Under the pieces are notes generated by a model. The model had not been told where the DNA came from, made no database searches, and worked only from the letters and a program-made list of their open reading frames with translations. From CAYPZL01 sp964415045 (lineage in GTDB: Bacteria > Planctomycetota > Phycisphaerae > Sedimentisphaerales > Anaerobacaceae): a stretch of 64,000 bases of DNA. Position numbers and translations under genes: made by a program. The stretch spans positions 13,011-77,010 of the forward strand of contig CAYPZL010000004.1 of assembly GCA_964415045.1 (NCBI GenBank), given 5' to 3'. Position 1 is the stretch's first letter. Each line of letters begins with the position of its first letter. Of this stretch, positions 8,953 to 20,035 are shown one piece after another.

Positions 8953-11900
8953 ATGGAGACTTATTTGACGCAGGTAGCCGATTACCTGCTCAGGCAAAGC
9001 TGGCAGATCGCCGTTCTGGCGATAGTGGTTGGCTTGCTCGCGTTTGCCCTGCGAAATCGAAGCGCTCACGTTCGTTACCTCCTCTGGCTGATCGTTCTGG
9101 CCAAGTGCCTGGTGCCGCCGCTCTATGCGGTGCCGGTGCGAATCGTGCCCCAGGAAAAACTGACGGCGTGGCGGGAACGCTTGACCCCGTCCGAGCCGGC
9201 CGTCACGCACGATCCGAATGTGGCAATGGCCAACATGGCGCCGGCTGAGACGCCCCGGCCCAGGGCAGACGACACAGAACCGGCTGGCGTTGCGGCAAGT
9301 GCGGGGAGCGATCCCGAACTACGCATCCTACCGGCCATCCCGATAGCGCCGTCGCCCGCCGCTGAGCCGGAGCCGACGAGGACGATATGGGCCGGCCTGC
9401 GCTACTGCTTCGGCGCGATCTGGCTGATAGGGGCCTGTGGTTATCTTTTGCTAAACGCCGGGAGAGCTTTGCGGACGACCCGTTGGCTGTGGGGGGCACG
9501 GAGGCCTATCACAGCCGAACTGCGGGCCGAGTTGGCGGAGCACTGCCGGCGGCATGGCTTTCGGCGCCTGCCGCAAATTTGGAGGGTGGACGAGATCGAC
9601 CAGCCGTTCGTCTGGGGCCTGGTGCGCGGAGGCATCTACGTCCCGGCCAGCCTGGCCGATTCCGGCGGCGCCGAGCAGCGGACCAGCGTCCTCGGCCACG
9701 AGCTGAGCCACGTCATGCGCTTCGACGCCGCCGTCAACCTCCTGCAGGTCCTCGCCCAAACGATCTACTGGTTCCACCCCTTCGTCTGGTGGGCCAACCG
9801 CCAGATGCGCCGGGAACGCGAAAAATGCTGCGACGAAACAACCGTAGCCCGCCTCAACACCCAACCCAAGGACTACAGCACCGCCATCATCAAAACCCTC
9901 CTGGCAGACCGCAAAGCCACGCATCCACTGCCCTCCCTCGCCATCGCCGGACAAAAAAAGAACCTCGAACACCGAATCCGAACCCTCTGCCAACCCGGCA
10001 AAAAGTTCTACCGCCGACCGCGTCTGCTCGCCATGTGTGCTGCACTCTTGATCGCTGCGTTGACGGTTCCCACGACTCTGATCCTCAACGCTCGCGCGGA
10101 GGCCGGCGCAGATCAAACGGAGAAGGCGGACGAGAGAGAAGACGGCCTGTTCGGACCGGTTCGGATCGTTCGCGAGGAGCGCGTCGAGCTATCGCAAAAG
10201 GATGGAGAATGGACCGAGGGACCGCGCAGTCCTTCCTATGTCAAGATATACGACGGTTCCGGGGTGCTGGAGATGAACGTGTCGCCGGTGAACGGTACCG
10301 CCACAGTCAAGCGCTTCGATGCGAATGGCAATCTGCTTGAACGGGCAACATATCACAAGGGCGGTTCTCTCAAAGACAAAGCGGTGTATACATATGATGC
10401 TGATGGGAAGGTCAGCGAAGTACGTCACTACGACTTGAATGGAAATCTGAGCAAGAGAGAGGTCTACACCTATGACGAACAAGGCCGCTCGACCGAGCAC
10501 GTAACATATAACGTCCGTCAGGCTGCCATCGTAAGCAAGACCACGTACACGTACACAGATCGCACCAAGCAGGTCGTGGAATACCACACGCAGCGCACTG
10601 GCTCGTTGTATAAGAGGCGAGTCGAGGAGTCGGACCTCCGGGAACGCAAGACCGTAACGACCGAGTATAACCTCGATGGCTCCATCAAACAGAAAGACGT
10701 AGACTATCAGGATGCCAGAGGAAACACGGTGAAAAGTCTCGCTTTCCGCGGAGATTCAATAGTCAGGCGATCATTCCACGAGTATGACGACGACGGCAAT
10801 TTGCTTCAACTGACAGAACAGAATGAAGATGGCACGGTGACTTTCAACGAAAAGTGGAAGTATGATGAGAAAGGCAATCTGGCTGAACATGAGGTTACCT
10901 GGTTTGAGGAGGATGGTTCCGTCGAGGACAAAGAATCGGACCGACACGAATATGAACTGGATGCCAGAGGCAACTGGGTCCGGGAGACTGAGTTCGAGCA
11001 AGGTACTGAAGCGGATGGCTCCCGTTCTGAAAGGATGACCAAATGGTATCGCACCATCATTTATGCCGACGACGCAAAGCTGTCTGACGCGCTACGGAGC
11101 AACCGACGCCTCTTCCGCGATAAGTTCAGTATCCCCAAGCCCCGGCTCCGGCTGGAGGCGAGCCTGTATCGAGATAAACAATGCACCGAGCCGGTGCTGT
11201 ATTTCGATAGATCGGCAAAGACGCTCACGAATACAGTCTATTATGAGATTCGGTGCAGAGACCTCCAGGGAGGCGTCTCAGCTTCTATTACCGGCGGCTT
11301 TTACGATCCCAACGGGGAATTGGTGCAATCCCTTACCGGAAGAACGACGGACGAGGGATGGCACCGGGGCTCATATACTCTGAGAGACGATGACCAACCG
11401 GGCGTCTGGTCGCTAAAGGTCAGTTGTGAGCACGCCGACTACCGGGGCACGTCCGGCCGTACGCCTTTTCATGTGTATCCCGGAACAGGCGTCTCTTCGT
11501 ATCAATTCTGCCTTGGAACCAGCGGCAAAGGCACGCACCTGGTACTGGAAAACAAGCACCTGATCGCCGTCTTCGGCGGCGGCCTGCCGTGCACCAAGGT
11601 CTTGCGTTACCTCTACCAGAAAGATGCCCACACCGCCTACACCTTCGGCAAGACCAACATTGGACGATTTGATTACATCTACAACCGCTTCGAGGGATGC
11701 GGTGAGATGACGTCCAACCAGTCTGTTGAGAGGAGCTACTCTCCCAGCCTGCCCCAGGAGTCCGAGAGCCTTTCCAGTGCCTCCGTAAGTGTTGACGTTA
11801 AGCTGGTCTATCCCATAAATGAGTTCATCGACCCCATGTACAAAAACATCAGCATAATGGAGAAGAAGTCTTCATCACCGCTGGACTTCGAGAGTGTCTG

Positions 11901-13398
11901 GTGGTACGACACGCTGGGTGAATGGGAATGGGACCCCATGGATTTCGCGATTGGCGATACCAACAACGACGGGCTCAAAGAGCTGGTATTTTCGACCGGT
12001 GACAGTTCGCATCACGGAAGTGTGATGGTGGTGGAAAACACGTCCGGGACCTATGCAGTGACCTGGAGATCAAATGACATATTGGACAAAAACTCGAGAG
12101 TGGAAATCGCAGACGTTGACCATGACGGCGTCAGCGAAATCGTAGTTACCGGTGGAGCAGCGGGTGGCTTATACATTTTCGAATATAACGGGAGCGGGTA
12201 CGAGAACGTCACATACTACCACACTTCAAACGAGCTCAGCTCTCTTGAGATAGACGACTTCGATGGTGACGGCGAATACGAGATCATGGCGATTGACTTC
12301 GACAACGTGCTCCACGTTTTGGAACACGACGGCTCTGAATACAAGGCAGCGGCGTATGACACCGGTGTCGCCCACCTTTATCCCCTGGCTTCTGGTTCGG
12401 GAGACCTGGACAACGACGGGATTCCCGAAATGACGAGCTGCTATTGGTATAAGTTCATAGTCACGAAATACGTGAACGGCACATACATGACAGTGCATAC
12501 GGAAGACCTTAACAACATCATATTGTACGGCTGCCATGTCGGGGACCCCGACAACGACGGGCAGCAGGAGGTGATAGTAGGACACAGCACTCTTGTCAGG
12601 TACTACGAATACGTAAATTCATGGCAGTTCCAGAACACATGGAATGGCAGCATTCAGGGCATCCTGGCTAACACGATCCGCACGGGGGACGCCGACAGCG
12701 ACGGTCTCATCGACCTGACTATCACGGCCAAGGACGAGATTGGCATAACGATGGACCCCTCGGTTTGGTCCAACAAGACAGGCGGTCCTCCTTTCCCATC
12801 GGTGTGGACGATCCAAAAAGAGTCGGGCGGCACTGACGGCGTCGGCTGCGGTGCGGCCGATGTCGATAACGACGCCTACAGCACTAACTTCAACATAAAC
12901 ATGATGCTAAGTTCGGAAGACGCCGACTGGCTGGAGTACCGCGTCCACGATCTTGAAGTCGACCCGAATATACACACGGTCTTTCCGATAGTCTCCGGAG
13001 TGCTGGGTCTGGGCAACGACGACCACTACCGGCTTGCCGGCGGCCAGGACGCTAGGGTCACGGGCCTGAAACCCAATACCTGGACGGACATTCCTTCGGA
13101 TTACTGTCTCCTTTATGATAATTCGGCAGGCGACGACGATGTCAGCGAAGCGGCCCTGGCGTGGGTACGATTCAAGGAGAGCGAGAACGTGGAGTTCCAG
13201 GATGTCGGCCTGTGGAACGACACGAACGGCAACGCGGCTTCCCGCATCCGGTACGACGTCAAGGACGCCACGCGCGACGACGAGTTCACCTGCCTGCTGG
13301 TCTTCACCAAAGGCGGCAAAGACACCATAGACCGCTGGCTCCCAACCCTCCAATCCGGCCAGTTGCCCAAAACCAATTTCATGACCCACCCAGATTAA
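8953..13398 (+). CDS. M56 (BlaR1-like) membrane metallopeptidase fused to RHS-like and FG-GAP repeats, 1481 aa
   Basis: Residues 1-380 are an M56 peptidase: membrane segments near 15-35, 38-55, 140-158 and 355-375, the zinc motif HELSH at 249-253, then YWFHPFVWWANRQMRREREKC-type helices with the downstream glutamate. In BlaR1/MecR1 this domain is followed by a penicillin-binding sensor. Here no SxxK sensor is visible. Instead residues about 395-700 carry YD/RHS-like repeats (YTYDADGKV, YTYDEQGRS, KYDEKGNL), and about 990-1270 carry FG-GAP/VCBS-like calcium loops (GDTNNDGLKEL, ADVDHDGVSEI, DDFDGDGEYEI, GDLDNDGIPEM, GDPDNDGQQEV, GDADSDGLIDL). The ribosome site GGAGGTG is at 8941. The repeat-coding part looks lower in GC than the peptidase part. 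Predicted role: proteolytic release of the adjacent repressor in response to an extracellular ligand. Confidence 0.88.
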   Translation: METYLTQVADYLLRQSWQIAVLAIVVGLLAFALRNRSAHVRYLLWLIVLAKCLVPPLYAVPVRIVPQEKLTAWRERLTPSEPAVTHDPNVAMANMAPAETPRPRADDTEPAGVAASAGSDPELRILPAIPIAPSPAAEPEPTRTIWAGLRYCFGAIWLIGACGYLLLNAGRALRTTRWLWGARRPITAELRAELAEHCRRHGFRRLPQIWRVDEIDQPFVWGLVRGGIYVPASLADSGGAEQRTSVLGHELSHVMRFDAAVNLLQVLAQTIYWFHPFVWWANRQMRREREKCCDETTVARLNTQPKDYSTAIIKTLLADRKATHPLPSLAIAGQKKNLEHRIRTLCQPGKKFYRRPRLLAMCAALLIAALTVPTTLILNARAEAGADQTEKADEREDGLFGPVRIVREERVELSQKDGEWTEGPRSPSYVKIYDGSGVLEMNVSPVNGTATVKRFDANGNLLERATYHKGGSLKDKAVYTYDADGKVSEVRHYDLNGNLSKREVYTYDEQGRSTEHVTYNVRQAAIVSKTTYTYTDRTKQVVEYHTQRTGSLYKRRVEESDLRERKTVTTEYNLDGSIKQKDVDYQDARGNTVKSLAFRGDSIVRRSFHEYDDDGNLLQLTEQNEDGTVTFNEKWKYDEKGNLAEHEVTWFEEDGSVEDKESDRHEYELDARGNWVRETEFEQGTEADGSRSERMTKWYRTIIYADDAKLSDALRSNRRLFRDKFSIPKPRLRLEASLYRDKQCTEPVLYFDRSAKTLTNTVYYEIRCRDLQGGVSASITGGFYDPNGELVQSLTGRTTDEGWHRGSYTLRDDDQPGVWSLKVSCEHADYRGTSGRTPFHVYPGTGVSSYQFCLGTSGKGTHLVLENKHLIAVFGGGLPCTKVLRYLYQKDAHTAYTFGKTNIGRFDYIYNRFEGCGEMTSNQSVERSYSPSLPQESESLSSASVSVDVKLVYPINEFIDPMYKNISIMEKKSSSPLDFESVWWYDTLGEWEWDPMDFAIGDTNNDGLKELVFSTGDSSHHGSVMVVENTSGTYAVTWRSNDILDKNSRVEIADVDHDGVSEIVVTGGAAGGLYIFEYNGSGYENVTYYHTSNELSSLEIDDFDGDGEYEIMAIDFDNVLHVLEHDGSEYKAAAYDTGVAHLYPLASGSGDLDNDGIPEMTSCYWYKFIVTKYVNGTYMTVHTEDLNNIILYGCHVGDPDNDGQQEVIVGHSTLVRYYEYVNSWQFQNTWNGSIQGILANTIRTGDADSDGLIDLTITAKDEIGITMDPSVWSNKTGGPPFPSVWTIQKESGGTDGVGCGAADVDNDAYSTNFNINMMLSSEDADWLEYRVHDLEVDPNIHTVFPIVSGVLGLGNDDHYRLAGGQDARVTGLKPNTWTDIPSDYCLLYDNSAGDDDVSEAALAWVRFKESENVEFQDVGLWNDTNGNAASRIRYDVKDATRDDEFTCLLVFTKGGKDTIDRWLPTLQSGQLPKTNFMTHPD

Positions 13399-13437
13399 GA
13401 TGGAGCGCCGTTTACCCGGCGGGTATTTGTTATACGA

Positions 13438-14058
13438 TCACGTCAGTGAAGCGGCGAGGTGGGTGCCGGCGCGGTGGGCTTTTTGGCGGTTTTTTTGGGT
13501 TAGGGTTCCTTCGGGGGCTTGGGCTATGGCGCCGAAATAGAGGCTGGTTTGGACCTTTGCTCCCATCATGGTCGCGGCCATTTTGAGGGCTTTGGGTGGG
13601 CCGGGCATGAGGATGCGGGCGATCAGGGCCGGGCAGGCGGCGGCGGTGATCGTAACGGCTTTCCTGGTCGGCTTCTTGACACGCAGCTTGGGGATCTTCG
13701 CGTCCCACGGCCAGTATCCGTACACGATCAGACGCTCCATAAAGCGGCGGGTCAGCGCGTTGACGTTGGCGAAATTCGTCGGGGCCGCCAGGACCAGGCC
13801 GTCGGCGGCGTCGACCTTGTCGAGAATCCCGGCCATGTCGTCGTCGTGCACGCACGTGCCGCGCCGCCCCACGTCCTTTTCCTGCACGCACGTGCGACAG
13901 TTCTCGCAAAACTCGATGTGCTTGTCCACGAGGTAGATCTTCTCGGTCTCGGCGCCGCCGTCGGCCGCACCGCGCAGTACCTCCGAGGCAAGCGTGTCGA
14001 TCACCTTGCCCTTGCGGTACGTTCCAACAATCGCCACGATCTTTCCGGCTCGCGCCAT
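13438..14058 (-). CDS. Flavodoxin-fold NAD(P)H-dependent FMN reductase / iron-sulfur flavoprotein-like
   Basis: A 206-residue protein with the NADPH-dependent FMN reductase layout: IVAIVGTYRKGKVIDTLASE at the N-terminal FMN phosphate-binding loop, a cysteine motif FCENCRTC as in iron-sulfur flavoproteins, and LVLAAPTNFANVNALTRRFMERL, the flavin-contact segment. The cluster cysteines appear only partly conserved (further Cys at GTCVHDDD). Likely a cytoplasmic redox flavoprotein; electron donor and acceptor unknown. It is convergent with the M56 fusion gene and followed upstream by the S9 peptidase in the same orientation. Confidence 0.8.
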   Translation of the reverse strand: MARAGKIVAIVGTYRKGKVIDTLASEVLRGAADGGAETEKIYLVDKHIEFCENCRTCVQEKDVGRRGTCVHDDDMAGILDKVDAADGLVLAAPTNFANVNALTRRFMERLIVYGYWPWDAKIPKLRVKKPTRKAVTITAAACPALIARILMPGPPKALKMAATMMGAKVQTSLYFGAIAQAPEGTLTQKNRQKAHRAGTHLAASLT

Positions 14059-14078
14059 AGCTGCTCCTGGATCTAATT

Positions 14079-14110
14079 GGTCCTATAGGACCGATAGGAC
14101 CGATAGGACC
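14079..14110. repeat. Short tandem/palindromic GGTCC-TATA-GGACC repeat
   Basis: GGTCCTATAGGACC (14079-14092) is a perfect 14-base palindrome, and its right arm continues as two further CGATAGGACC units to 14110. It lies in the 56-base gap between the flavodoxin-like gene and the S9 peptidase stop. It could fold as a hairpin, but no T tract follows on either strand, so it is not a clear terminator. Confidence 0.7.
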
Positions 14111-14114
14111 TATT

Positions 14115-16193
<2,079 letters not shown>

Positions 16194-16255
16194 GAATTTC
16201 TCCTTGTAACCGAGTTTTCGTGACGCGCGCCGTTGCCTCGGCAGTGACGCCGGCC

Positions 16256-17911
16256 TCAGCCGCGGGCCGCCCTGCCTTGCCCGCCCGGCCGGTCCGTTTG
16301 GGTCGCGAGCGTCACCGGAATATCGAGCCAGAACGTCGAACCTTTGCCCACCTCGCTCTCCAGACCGATCGAGCCGGCCAGCATGGTCGCCAGCTCCTTA
16401 CTGATGGCCAGGCCCAAACCGCTGCCGGGCGATTCGCGCGTCAGGGATCCGTCCGCCTGCCGGAACTTGTCGAAGATTTTCTCCTGGTCCGCCGCAGCGA
16501 TGCCGCAACCGGTGTCGCTGACCGCGATGCGAACCGTGTTGTCGGTGACCATCGTGGCGCGAACGTCGATCTGGCCCCGCGCGGGGGTGAACTTCGCTGC
16601 GTTGCTCAGAAAATTGTATAAAATCTGCTGCACTTTGCCGGCGTCCGTCACCACGACGGGGATATCGGCATCGACTTCCGTGCGAATCTTGATTCTCTTC
16701 TTGCGCGTCAGCAGGGAAAAAGAGGACGCCAGCGACTCGCAGAGTTGCGAGACCGCCATCTCTTCGATGTGCAATTCCATCTTGCCCGCCTGGGCCTTGG
16801 CCAGGTCCAGCAGATCGTTGATCATGTTCAGGAGCCGGTTTCCGCTGGTCAAGATGTTCTCGGCGTAGCGCTGGCCTTTTTCGCGTTTCAGGAGCCCGGG
16901 CTTTTCCCTCAACACCTGCGCGAAGCCGAGAATGGCGTTGAGCGGCGTGCGGAACTCGTGCGACATGTTGGCCAGGAACTCGCTCTTGAGCTTGTTGGCC
17001 TTGAACAACTCGATGTTCCGTTCGGAGAGCTCGGCGATTTTGCCGTCGAGCTGGCGGTTGGCCTGGCGCAGTTTCTCCTGGGCCGCCTGGAGGTTGTCGA
17101 GCATGTGATTGAAGGCGGTGGCGAGCTTCTCGTACTCGTCCCCGGTGGCGATGGAGCTGCGGATGTCCAGGTTGCCCTCGGCGACGTTGTTGGCCAGGGC
17201 GCGCAACTGGCGGATGGGACGCAGGATCACGCGCTGCATGATCCAGTAAAACGCCACGATCGCGCCGGTGCCCCCGATGACGCCGGCCATGACAATCCAG
17301 ATCCGGTTCATGAAGACCGTCTTTCGCACGTCGCTGCCGATGCCCCGCGTCTGGACCAGGGCGGTGCCGACGACCTCGTTCAGCGAGAACGGGCCCGCCG
17401 TGCCCTGGGGATTGTGGCAGCTCACGCAGCCTTCCGTGGCCCGGAACAGCCGCACGTAGTCACTTTGCAGCGAGCCGTCCACCTTGTTCAGGATCAGGGC
17501 TTCCTCCCGCCCGTCCTCCGGGGAGACCATCTCCAGCAGCTCCTTCTGCACGTCAGTCAGGGAGGGAGTATCTTCGGCCCGTTCCTTCGAGGCGCGCAGC
17601 CAGAGGATGCCGGGCTCGTTCGGGTCATACGCCCGGCCGCGCTCGTTCAGGATGGGCCACGTCATCTGCCCCGAACCCTGCAGGCGAAAATGGGAACGCA
17701 GGAGAATCGACTCGGCCCGGGCCCGGTTGGTGTCGAGCAGGCCCTTGCGAGTGAGCTGCCGCATCCACACGTAAGGAATCAGCAGAGCGATCACCAGACT
17801 GAAAAGCACCGCGGCCCCGAACATGATCCGACATTTCGCCGCCAGCGAAAGGTCCGTCAGATGAAGAAACCGCAGTACCTTCTGAAAGATCTGGCCGAGG
17901 TCAATACGCAT
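16256..17911 (-). CDS. Membrane sensor histidine kinase with a CxxCH heme-type periplasmic domain
   Basis: The ATG at 17911 is preferred; a TTG at 17947 also opens the frame. Two membrane segments (AAVLFSLVIALLIPYV and IWIVMAGVIGGTGAIVAFYW) bracket a periplasmic domain of the DUF3365/Tll0287 type containing CVSCH, a c-type heme attachment motif (about 162-166). HAMP (PIRQLRALANNVAEGN), a coiled coil, HisKA with phospho-acceptor in MSHEFRTPLN (His318) and an ATPase domain (NFLSNAAKFTP, DTGCGI, GSGLGLAIS) follow. No receiver domain and no adjacent response regulator are visible. Predicted to sense redox state or a diatomic gas through heme. Confidence 0.9.
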   Translation of the reverse strand: MRIDLGQIFQKVLRFLHLTDLSLAAKCRIMFGAAVLFSLVIALLIPYVWMRQLTRKGLLDTNRARAESILLRSHFRLQGSGQMTWPILNERGRAYDPNEPGILWLRASKERAEDTPSLTDVQKELLEMVSPEDGREEALILNKVDGSLQSDYVRLFRATEGCVSCHNPQGTAGPFSLNEVVGTALVQTRGIGSDVRKTVFMNRIWIVMAGVIGGTGAIVAFYWIMQRVILRPIRQLRALANNVAEGNLDIRSSIATGDEYEKLATAFNHMLDNLQAAQEKLRQANRQLDGKIAELSERNIELFKANKLKSEFLANMSHEFRTPLNAILGFAQVLREKPGLLKREKGQRYAENILTSGNRLLNMINDLLDLAKAQAGKMELHIEEMAVSQLCESLASSFSLLTRKKRIKIRTEVDADIPVVVTDAGKVQQILYNFLSNAAKFTPARGQIDVRATMVTDNTVRIAVSDTGCGIAAADQEKIFDKFRQADGSLTRESPGSGLGLAISKELATMLAGSIGLESEVGKGSTFWLDIPVTLATQTDRPGGQGRAARG

Positions 17912-18013
17912 GGCACATCGTATCCAGGGCGGATTTCGGACGGGCAACTGCGGCGTTGTGTCGTGCCGCGCGCCGGCCGGCCGAAATCAGCCGTCCCAAT
18001 CCTGTCGATCGCC

Positions 18014-19825
18014 CTATGCCTGGTCGGGCTTCTGCTCGACGGCGCGGAGGTGCTTTTGCGTCCGCAGGTTGAGCTCGTCGAGTTGTTTCTGGTCCACCTC
18101 GCTGGGCGCATCGGTGAGCAGACACTGGCCCCTTTGCGTTTTCGGAAAGGCGATCACGTCGCGAATGTTCTCGGTGCCGGTCAGCAACATAACGAGCCGG
18201 TCCAGGCCGAAGGCAATCCCACCGTGCGGCGGCGCCCCGTAGTCCAGCGCCTTGAGGAAGAATCCGAAACGATCTTCCGCCTGCTGCCGCGAAATGTTCA
18301 GCAGGTCGAACACCTTCTGCTGCACGTCGGGCCGATGAATACGGATGCTGCCTCCGCCGATCTCGCTGCCGTTGACGACGATATCATAGGCCTGGGAGCA
18401 GATCCCCGCCGGGTCGCTCTCGAGCTTGTCCAGATCCTCGGGCACCGGCGCCGTGAACGGGTGGTGCAGCGAGTCGTAACGCTTCTCGTCCTCGTTCCAC
18501 TCGAAGAGCGGGAAATCGACCACCCACACAAACGCGAAGCCGTTCGGATCGTACAGCTCCAGGTCCTTCGCCAGCCGGCAGCGCAACGGCGCCAGCGCCT
18601 TGTTGACGATGTTCTCCTTGTCGGCGACGAACATCATCACGTCCCCGTCCTTGGCCCCGAAGCGCTCGATCAACTGGTTCTTCAGCTCGCCCGTGAAGAA
18701 TTTGCCGATGCCGCCGATGAACGTGGGCTCGCCGTGTTCCATCTTGACCTTGCACCAGGCCAGTCCCTTGGCGCCGTAGTCGGCCACGAAGGCCGTCAGG
18801 GTCTTCTCGATGTCGCTGCGCGAGTACTTCTCGCCGGCCGGCGCGCAGAGGCCCTTGACGATCCCGCCGTTCTCGATCGTCGAGGTAAAGACCTTGAACG
18901 TGCTCTGCGCCGCCAGGTCGGAGATGTCCTTCAACTTCATGTCGAAACGCAGGTCGGGCCGGTCGATCCCGTAATCGTCCATGGCCTGCCGATACGACAT
19001 TCTCTGCATGGGCAGCGGTACGTCCACGCCCATGATCTCCTTCCAAATGCGCGCGACCAGAGCTTCGTGGACGCCGATGACGTCGTCGGTATCGACGAAA
19101 CTCATCTCGACGTCGATCTGGGTGAATTCCGCCTGGCGGTCCGCCCGCGGGTCCTCGTCGCGAAAGCAGCGTACGATCTGGAAGTACTTGTCGATCCCGC
19201 TGACCATAAGGATCTGCTTGAACAACTGCGGCGACTGGGGCAGGGCGTAAAAACAGTTGCGGTGCAACCGGCTGGGCACGAGAAAGTCCCGCGCGCCCTC
19301 GGGCGTGCTCTTGGCCAGCATCGGTGTTTCGATTTCCCAGAAACCTTGCTCGTCAAAATACCGGCGCACCAGCGTCGTAACGCGATGGCGAACGCTGAGC
19401 CGGCGCTGCATCTCGGCCCGCCGCAGGTCCATGTAGCGATAGACGAGTCGGGTTTCCTCGTTCGTCCGGGTGGCGGCCTCCAGCTCGAACGGAGGCGTCC
19501 TGGCCATGTTGAGAATCTCGAGTTGGTCCACGACGACCTCGATCTGGCCGGTCGCCAGCTTCGGATTCTCCAGACCTTCGCCGCGCGGACGCACCGTGCC
19601 GGCAGCGGCGAGCACCCACTCGCAACGTATCGTGCGGGCCAGTTTGTGTGCCTCGGCCTGTATCTCGGGATCGAAAACCAACTGCGTCAGGCCCTCCCGA
19701 TCGCGCAGATCGAAGAAGACCAGGTTCCCATGGTCCCGATACGACTGCACCCAGCCGGCCAGCACGACCTGTCGGCCCTTGTCATCCAGGCGAAGCTCGC
19801 CACAATTATGCGTTCTCTTCAACAT
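18014..19825 (-). CDS. aspS: Aspartyl-tRNA synthetase, bacterial type
   Basis: Class II synthetase of about 603 residues, the bacterial size including the GAD insertion. The N-terminal anticodon-binding OB-fold reads VVLAGWVQSYRDHGNLVFFDLRDREG. Catalytic motifs include RYMDLRR, FRDEDPRADRQAEFTQ and motif 3 GIAFGLDRLVMLL. The frame opens further upstream, but the ATG at 19825 gives the standard MLKRTHNCGELR start. The RDHG segment has His where discriminating enzymes from E. coli and Bacillus have Leu, which may indicate a non-discriminating enzyme that also charges tRNA-Asn. Essential cytoplasmic enzyme. Confidence 0.97.
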   Translation of the reverse strand: MLKRTHNCGELRLDDKGRQVVLAGWVQSYRDHGNLVFFDLRDREGLTQLVFDPEIQAEAHKLARTIRCEWVLAAAGTVRPRGEGLENPKLATGQIEVVVDQLEILNMARTPPFELEAATRTNEETRLVYRYMDLRRAEMQRRLSVRHRVTTLVRRYFDEQGFWEIETPMLAKSTPEGARDFLVPSRLHRNCFYALPQSPQLFKQILMVSGIDKYFQIVRCFRDEDPRADRQAEFTQIDVEMSFVDTDDVIGVHEALVARIWKEIMGVDVPLPMQRMSYRQAMDDYGIDRPDLRFDMKLKDISDLAAQSTFKVFTSTIENGGIVKGLCAPAGEKYSRSDIEKTLTAFVADYGAKGLAWCKVKMEHGEPTFIGGIGKFFTGELKNQLIERFGAKDGDVMMFVADKENIVNKALAPLRCRLAKDLELYDPNGFAFVWVVDFPLFEWNEDEKRYDSLHHPFTAPVPEDLDKLESDPAGICSQAYDIVVNGSEIGGGSIRIHRPDVQQKVFDLLNISRQQAEDRFGFFLKALDYGAPPHGGIAFGLDRLVMLLTGTENIRDVIAFPKTQRGQCLLTDAPSEVDQKQLDELNLRTQKHLRAVEQKPDQA

Positions 19826-20035
19826 AGCGAAGTCTCTCGACACGATTGACAGGTTATTGCCGCCCAACGAGTGGTGGGCCAACGGAAAGTAGTAAGCATA
19901 GTGAAGCGAGGGCCCCTCGTCAACCGGCAGGTTGGACGCGATTGCCCGTTTCGGGATGAAGTGAGCAAGAAACCTCCTTGCGGGTGCCGAGGCAAGCGCG
20001 CATCGCTTGCGGATCCTCCACAGGCCCGGCGGCGT

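Noticed and set aside
16745..19849. Open frame of over 1000 codons on the plus strand
   Set aside because: It runs antisense to the histidine kinase and aspS, which have full family motifs; it is rich in Arg, Val and His in the way high-GC antisense frames are.
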